64,000 bases of DNA. Source: Echinostoma caproni. Taxonomy: Eukaryota > Platyhelminthes > Trematoda > Plagiorchiida > Echinostomatidae. The position numbers and the translations under genes are program-made. Every line of letters starts with the position of its first letter. Within the stretch, counting starts at the first letter, position 1. Positions 58,716 to 64,000 of this stretch are shown here, one piece after another. Below the pieces are notes generated by a model. It searched no databases and had not been told where the DNA came from. It was given only the letters and a program-made list of their open reading frames with translations. The DNA lies in NCBI GenBank assembly GCA_900618425.1, contig UZAN01040301.1:7054-71053 (forward strand), read 5' to 3'.

Positions 58716-58819
58716 ATACGTTCATGAGTCAGTTGCAGTCTTGTTTAAAGTGTCGTAAATGCAGCCATCAAAAGCTGTGTTTCAGTGTGGTATGGAACCT
58801 GGGCATTCCAGTCCCTCAT
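58716..58819 (+). CDS. USP deubiquitinase, exon 7: first CxxC of the zinc ribbon
   Basis: Residues 540-574. The acceptor is TGTTTCTCACAG; the donor is GTAAGT. The peptide NTFMSQLQSCLKCRKCSHQ corresponds to the family's (D/x)LFxGQLxSxLxCxxC, with C552 and C555 as the first CxxC of the USP zinc ribbon. It continues into FSVVWNLGIPVPH, equivalent to FDPFWDLSLPIP. It enters in phase 1 (A+AT gives Asn540) and leaves in phase 0. The second CxxC and the His box (the family's LHLKRF...HYxAY region) must follow in later exons. Confidence 0.92.
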
Positions 58820-59104
58820 GTAAGTTGGTTCTTCCTTTATTTTATCTTCCTTCCTAAATAAGCCACTGGCGCGCTGAACGTTTCGTTTATTTTAACTTTT
58901 CTTCCCAAGTGGGATAGTGCTCGGTTACTCTTAGTTGCTGTTAGTTCTACGTGATTCGTATGTGAGTGACCGGGCACAACTTAAAGGTCAATTAGGATCC
59001 CAAAAGCCAACCTTGAAAGCTGCTTCTCATGATCTCTGTCAAAATCGTATTGTGAATTTGATTTCAATCAATGGAAATTTCAAGTGTGTCCGGTTCCAAA
59101 GTCT

Positions 59105-59340
59105 TTATTATGAGGTTTGAGTTCAGTTTAGTTCTTACAAACATGTACCGTGCGCTTTATTCTGCCGGTGTGGTTATTGTCTCATGGCTGCCTATTTGGA
59201 TGAGAGAGTAAAAGGAAGATTGGAATATTTCAGTCAGCGTCAGAGTAAAAATAAGTAATTCATGAGAACTAAGGTTTCAAGGATATTGAGTAGATGCACG
59301 AACACCACTATCCACGGCATTCACCGATCAGGGTGCAGTG
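59105..59340 (-). mobile_element. RTE 3' UTR fragment, antisense
   Basis: Shares with the 19.2 and 34.3 kb copies the blocks CTGCCTATTTGGATGAGAGA / CTTCCCATTTGGATGGAGTG, TTGGAATATTTCAGTCAGCG with TCAGAGTAAAAA, and ATTGAGTAGATGCACGAACA. Only non-coding 3' sequence remains. Confidence 0.7.
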
Positions 59341-60513
59341 GTAAGTTCCACATCTGGATGGATTACTGCGTGTGTAGTTCATTATAGGATGACGTTGGAG
59401 CAGTGTTGACTCAACTCCAACTAGGACATGATTGCGTAAACCAGCATGCTTCAGAGACACCACAGTTAATCGAACAGCTCAATTCTTATTCTTCCATGTG
59501 AAGCATGCGACATGGATTAGTTTCCTATGAAATATGAAACTGACCACTGTGAATTGTTGATGAGACTTCATTTTAATACCCTCAATTTAATTTTGTTTTC
59601 GAGTTATCTATGTTAAACGTTTCTAGAGGACAACCGAGCCCTCAGATTGCGTTATTGTTCTGTAGACTTTGGTGGCACATAGGGCTACTATTTTTTTGAG
59701 GCACTGTAATACCAACGTATTCCGGGCTCTTGCAGCGCTTCGGAGTGAACGAATATGCGCGACAAGATGTCCCTCGGCTCGTTTTCTCACGGCGGGAGAC
59801 GATATGAGGCTTTGCGGGTGACGAACGACGTTGGGGAATGGCGGTAGGGATGGGGGACACGGGTTGGCGAGAAACACTGGCAGACAGGTGTTCCTTGGTT
59901 TGGGGTTGAGGTTAAGCCAGCAAGGCAAAGCAAACAAAACGCCATGAACCGAAAAGGCCCAGTGAGATACAAGTAGTCACGATAAAATACTACTGGCGCG
60001 GTTGCCAAGCATTACAGCACCAGGAGAATTCCATACTCCCCTAGTTCTGACAATCTTACGGTAAAACTGCTCCTAATTGTATTTGATTTTTAAAAGTTTG
60101 GTAAAGAAACCCTTGGCATGGGTGCCGAAACAGTTTAACTGTGAACAATGCAGAAACCATTTTGTGGTTTGGGAAAGTAACTTAATCAACTGTTTCATGG
60201 TGGGCCAACGAGAATAATTTTTCGAACACAACAAGGAAGCGTTTATTGCGTGTGACCTAAAATATGGAAGATGAAATATGAATTCGGTAACGATTCAGGA
60301 GCTGTGGTGACAACATTTCTTACTATTATAATTTGTGTACGTTCTCCTAGCCCCTGTATGAACCATCGTAGCAAGAATTTCATAGACATTTCGGGCAGTT
60401 AAAGAGTCATTTAATTTCCCTCTCGCTGCCGCCGCAGGTAGTTAGGTAAATGATTCATCACCTTTTTACAGTGGTAATAGCATATGATGCAACAGTCACA
60501 TGAGACGCATGTG

Positions 60514-60683
60514 CATATATATATATATATATATGAACTGGCAAAAGATTACTGGATACGCATGCCTGACGGGCGGCAAAGACCGTGAAATCGGTCGTGT
60601 GCTTACAGAACAATTTCGTCCAGTCATTCACATACTGCTTATTGTGATATATATACATATATATATATATATACATATATATT
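60514..60683 (+). repeat. Two (AT)n tracts flanking a 110-bp unique segment
   Basis: AT runs at about 60514-60534 and 60645-60683. They are self-complementary and could pair around the segment between them. Short frames that translate them as Ile-Tyr repeats are artefacts. Confidence 0.85.
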
Positions 60684-60912
60684 CGTGAATGTATGATGAA
60701 ATGAAGCGGCTAGCTTAGCTTCTTTACGCAACATTTTATAGAGGTAAGTTAATTAAAGTCGAACCTTAATCGTTCAGGTGAATCAGTTGGCAATATTCAA
60801 AAAAAGGCAACCAAGCAACCTAGGATGCGGTTGTTAGTTGTGGTGATGCTATGCATGCTAACCGGTGCAACGTCATTTGGTCAGACGTCATCAACTAAAC
60901 AGAATAAGCTTC

Positions 60913-61000
60913 CATGCGAGTAAGAAGAAGCATCATGATCGCAGGATGTGTTGAATTCAACTATTTCCATGTAATCTCATCAGCTGTTTACATACATTCG
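60913..61000 (+). repeat. 88-bp inverted repeat, left arm
   Basis: Begins CATGCGAGTAAGAAGAAGCA and ends ATACATTCG. It pairs with 61141-61228 at about 90% identity (9 mismatches, no indel). Confidence 0.95.
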
Positions 61001-61140
61001 TATCGCGTTTGGTTAAAATAATGCCCCTTTACCCAATCCGGTTCACATTAGTGACCTTTGGCCTTCGTATTGATTGATTTCTCTTTCTCGTGTGTGTTCG
61101 CCTGTCTCCAAACCTGTCACTCTTTTGATCAAACATTATC

Positions 61141-61228
61141 CGAATGTATGTTCACAACTGATGAGATTACCACGAAATAGTTGAATTCAACACATCCTGT
61201 GATCATGATGCTTCTTCTTGCTCTCATG
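61141..61228 (-). repeat. 88-bp inverted repeat, right arm
   Basis: Reverse complement of 60913-61000. The spacer is 140 bp, with some residual pairing next to the arms (TTTGGTTAAAATAATG against TTTGATCAAACATTAT). Confidence 0.95.
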
Positions 61229-62005
61229 AAAATGTTAAAGGGAACTGTTTGCATGAAAAGAATAAGTTTCATCAATGACCATTGCTTCAGTCATTGGCGT
61301 TCATGCGACTGGTCGTTGTCAATTGGGTTTTCACGCTAACCTGCGCACAATTGATCAATTGTAGGGTATGCACAAAAGATTTAGAATATAACACCATATA
61401 ACAAAATGCTCTTCTGCAAGTGGTGCAATTTCAGTTTTGGTACATATGCTGAAAACCATCTCATGTGATTTACTAAACGTTAGCTTATATTTCTTCTGGC
61501 GATGAGCAATGAACAAGTCCCTACTGATTTTCATGTGATTCATTTTGGTTACTCAATACAGTATGTATGTTTATCCTTATTATTTAATGCCGATTGTGTA
61601 TTGCTCTTGATCAGTACTAAATATTTGTTCGTTTATTGACATTTATTTTACTATTACCAAGGGGTGGTTAAACAAACTGTTGACAAGCAAGCACCACTGC
61701 AATTAACCTTGTTCACCCTCAACTCCACATGTCACATACGCACGTATACTGTTCAGGATTATCTGTTTGCTCTAGATTCAAACTGCAACGCTTACAAATA
61801 ACTGACCAAATACGGTATTTAAAAAATTACTAATTGTTTGACCAGAACCCGTATTATTATGTGAGATCTGACTCAATTTGTTTGCAACGCATCCAGAAGT
61901 TCATATTTCGACTAATTCAGGATCTGTATGGGACAACTGGAACTCATATTCTCCTCCCCGCCGTAATTTCACTCTTTCCGTTTCAACTATTCAATTGGAC
62001 ACTAG

Positions 62006-62182
62006 GAATCGGACAGTGTGAAGTCAACGACGACACAGGCAACATCAACTACATCTGATGTGTGCAATCAAGGAAACTGTCAAATGGTACAGGAAAGAGG
62101 TAAACGCTTCGGGGGATCACCAATGCTATCCAAACAAAACGGTAAACCGACCAATCCACTATGGGATGACTCAAGCTATCAG
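62006..62182 (+). CDS. USP deubiquitinase, exon 8: polar insert (probable)
   Basis: Residues 575-633, 59 codons, phase 0 at both ends. The acceptor is ACACTAG after a pyrimidine-rich stretch; the donor is GTAACG. The peptide is Thr/Ser/Gln-rich (begins ESDSVKSTTTQATSTTSDV) and ends NPLWDDSSYQ. It has no motif of its own. Assignment rests on the open frame, the splice signals and the phase match with exon 7. If correct, it is a second low-complexity insert between the two halves of the zinc ribbon. No convincing next exon was found, so the gene most likely runs off the right edge of the window. Confidence 0.6.
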
Positions 62183-64000
62183 GTAACGTACAAAACCGGT
62201 GTTAAGTTTGTTTTCTTCAATTAGCGATAGCAACTGTTTTTGCAAATACATGCTCATACTTTGGCTTGAACAACGCGTGAAATGATTTGTTCGAAATATC
62301 TCAAAAATAGACTTCAAAGAAGGAACTTGTGTGATTGGGGTTTTATTAATTTTGGCATTCATCAGTGGAGATCAATCAAATCCATTCCGGTTACGTCGCA
62401 TAAAATCAGTTACCGAATTCCTATCACAAACTGACTGTTATCACTGCTGATTTTAGCTTGCGAATCACTCTTTTTTGAGGTACGAGCAGCTTTTGGGAGC
62501 TAAATTGAATTCCCACTCCATTTATGTGCTTCTATTCTGTTTTCCTCAAACAACCCAAGCGAGTGACAAATGATCCTAAGTGTGGAACTCAATTTGTCGT
62601 ACACGGGGTAATTAAAATTCGAACTCCACTGCAGGACTCGCCCACTATTCGGTTGTTTGAAATTTGTTGGCTATCGCCTTCAGTACTGTGGATGCAATGT
62701 AGTTTGATACCAAATGTTCTAAAGTAGTTCTAAAGTATGGGTTACATTATATTGTATATAACTAAGTGGCACAATTTGATTAACTGCCCGGTGTTTCATC
62801 TGACAGTATTACTGCGCTTTACATTTGCGGTTCGATGTTTATTGGAGTAACGAGATTCGCAATGTCAGTGATACCCAAAAACGATTTTAGCACCTGCAGA
62901 TCGCTTCCCGCATTTGCAGTTCGCGTTTCCTTTACTTTCCAAACAGTCTAGAATCAAACAGGACCCTCCACCACTATAAATACAATTCAATGTGTCTTAT
63001 ATAATCAAAGAAAGCATCACAAAGAAGCTTTGACAACAGCAGAATATGATTTATCTTGTTATCAATCATCAGCATTGAATATCCACCAAACTCACTGAGG
63101 TTGCAAATCCGAAGCAGTGGATTATAAAGCTAAATTTCACTGTTCGTGTTTATCTTTGGATGCTTCTGATGTTTCATTTATGCCTACTAGGCTGTTAATT
63201 TATTCGCTGGGGTGGGGGTGGATGTAACTATCTTTACTATAAACAATTATAGACTTCTAAATGTATGACTTTTCATCGATCCCCGAATCATAGAGGCAAG
63301 AACAACCCTGTTTATTGAGCATGAGTTTATTATTCTTCACGTGGTGAATCACCAAAGTCGTCAACTCAAACCACACTGAGGTGGCCACAGATCACAGAAT
63401 CTCGGTTTTCAAACACATTCGGAATCCCGAAATGATAAGGATTAACAATTGGATAGTAGGATTTGTGTTCCTTCAATCACATTTTTAATGAAAATTTAAA
63501 GCATCCGAAGGGAATTATATCATAACTACGAGGATCAGTTGTTCAGTTTGCGGGACTCTTACTTAAACTTGCGGGACGTGGACCATTGTCAACTGTCTTT
63601 CAGCCTGCAGCCCCTTATTTGGATGAACACACAAATAGCAGTAGGCGAGCTAATGTGCAACTGTTTATTACATGAGAGAAATTGACTAGCAGAACAGTAT
63701 TTCAAAACTTATTTATTTGACTTCCACGGATGAATAATGAGCCACCTATGTTTGAAGCGTCTAAAGTCACGTTCACTGACAATCTCAGTGACCATCTCGG
63801 GTTTGGTGAGTACTCACGAATAAAGCGTTTCAGACTTTATCCGACTCAGTCCGGAATGTAAGTAAAGTTGTCATCAGCACCGTGTCATTTGATGGCCTGT
63901 TACCCAGAATCGAGCTCTCTCAAGCAATGTACAGTTACTTCATCACTCATAATTTACAGTGAGTACGGTAAAATCGATGTAGAAAATGCAGGAAAATGTT
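62183..64000 (+). other. Sequence after the last assigned USP exon
   Basis: Presumed intron 8 and beyond. Apart from the weak exon candidate at 63742, nothing was recognised. Neither the second CxxC nor the His box of the USP fold was found here. Confidence 0.5.
63742..63805 (+). CDS. Possible next USP exon (weak)
   Basis: A 64-nt open stretch begins PPMFEASKVTFTDNLSDH and runs into a good GTGAGT donor. It enters in phase 0, as exon 8 requires. VTFTDNLSDHL loosely resembles the VxLxDCLxxF segment that follows the LSLPIP strand in USPs. The acceptor is poor, with no pyrimidine tract before the AG. An ATG lies in the same frame at 63730. Treat as a lead only. Confidence 0.2.

Larger units (their letters stand above)
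58820..62005 (+). other. USP intron 7 (3.2 kb)
   Basis: Contains an RTE 3' tail (59105-59340), two TA-rich microsatellites (60514-60683) and an 88-bp inverted repeat (60913-61228). The stretch 59350-60500 has short overlapping minus-strand frames without motifs. Confidence 0.6.

Noticed and set aside
60458..60688. Two overlapping 60-70 codon frames rich in Ile-Tyr
   Set aside because: They are translations of (AT)n microsatellites.
1..64000. CRISPR array, operons, bacterial promoters or terminators
   Set aside because: No regularly spaced direct repeats, and coding is intron-split; the sequence is eukaryotic.

Overview
The window is eukaryotic, not microbial. It shows multi-exon coding with GT...AG introns, about 40% GC, tRNA-derived SINEs, and many decayed retroelements: RTE-type and CR1/Jockey-type non-LTR elements, a Ty3/gypsy element, and Penelope-like elements with a GIY-YIG tail. 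The RTE C-terminal tail (core LPGWG...WLETL) and the gypsy gag type point to a digenean fluke (trematode flatworm). I infer this from the repeat families, and the species cannot be named.

The main result is one plus-strand gene of more than 40 kb that runs through the right two thirds of the window. It encodes a ubiquitin-specific protease (USP, peptidase family C19). Eight phase-compatible exons were pieced together: 22106-22291, 22411-23197, 27870-27972, 43869-43986, 55605-55985, 57806-57849, 58716-58819 and 62006-62182. They encode about 633 residues. The first 310 or so are low-complexity with a PPPY motif, followed by the Cys box (split by an intron directly before the catalytic Cys), the QQDAAEFL box and the first CxxC of the zinc ribbon. 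Large S/N-rich inserts interrupt the catalytic core. The second CxxC and the His box are not found and probably lie beyond position 64000. A lone N at 23075 adds one base and produces a false frameshift in exon 2. A possible alternative first exon lies at 10471-10719.

Layout: 1-22 kb is upstream sequence with RTE fragments (1-1210, 10850-12190, 19150-19620), two copies of an unidentified repeat of about 1.5 kb (3.7-5.3 kb and 13.1-14.7 kb), SINEs and microsatellites. Intron 2 (4.7 kb) has no recognised element. Intron 3 (15.9 kb) holds an antisense Ty3/gypsy element with LTR-like ends (28.7-33.3 kb), a sense gypsy fragment, an antisense RTE copy (34.2-35.4 kb), CR1/Jockey remnants, a Penelope tail between inverted arms (40.6-41.7 kb) and a head-to-head SINE pair just upstream of exon 4. 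Intron 4 (11.6 kb) holds a CR1/Jockey copy (44.9-46.6 kb), a Penelope-like element (47.0-48.9 kb) and an antisense CR1 copy split by an N gap (49.5-51.3 kb). The later introns hold an RTE tail (59.1 kb) and an 88-bp inverted repeat (60.9-61.2 kb).

Both long N runs lie inside repeats. The first (29622-30061) is flanked by an identical 43-bp sequence on each side, so it is probably an assembly artefact with no missing sequence. No retroelement ORF here is intact. All calls come from reading the sequence; no database search was possible.
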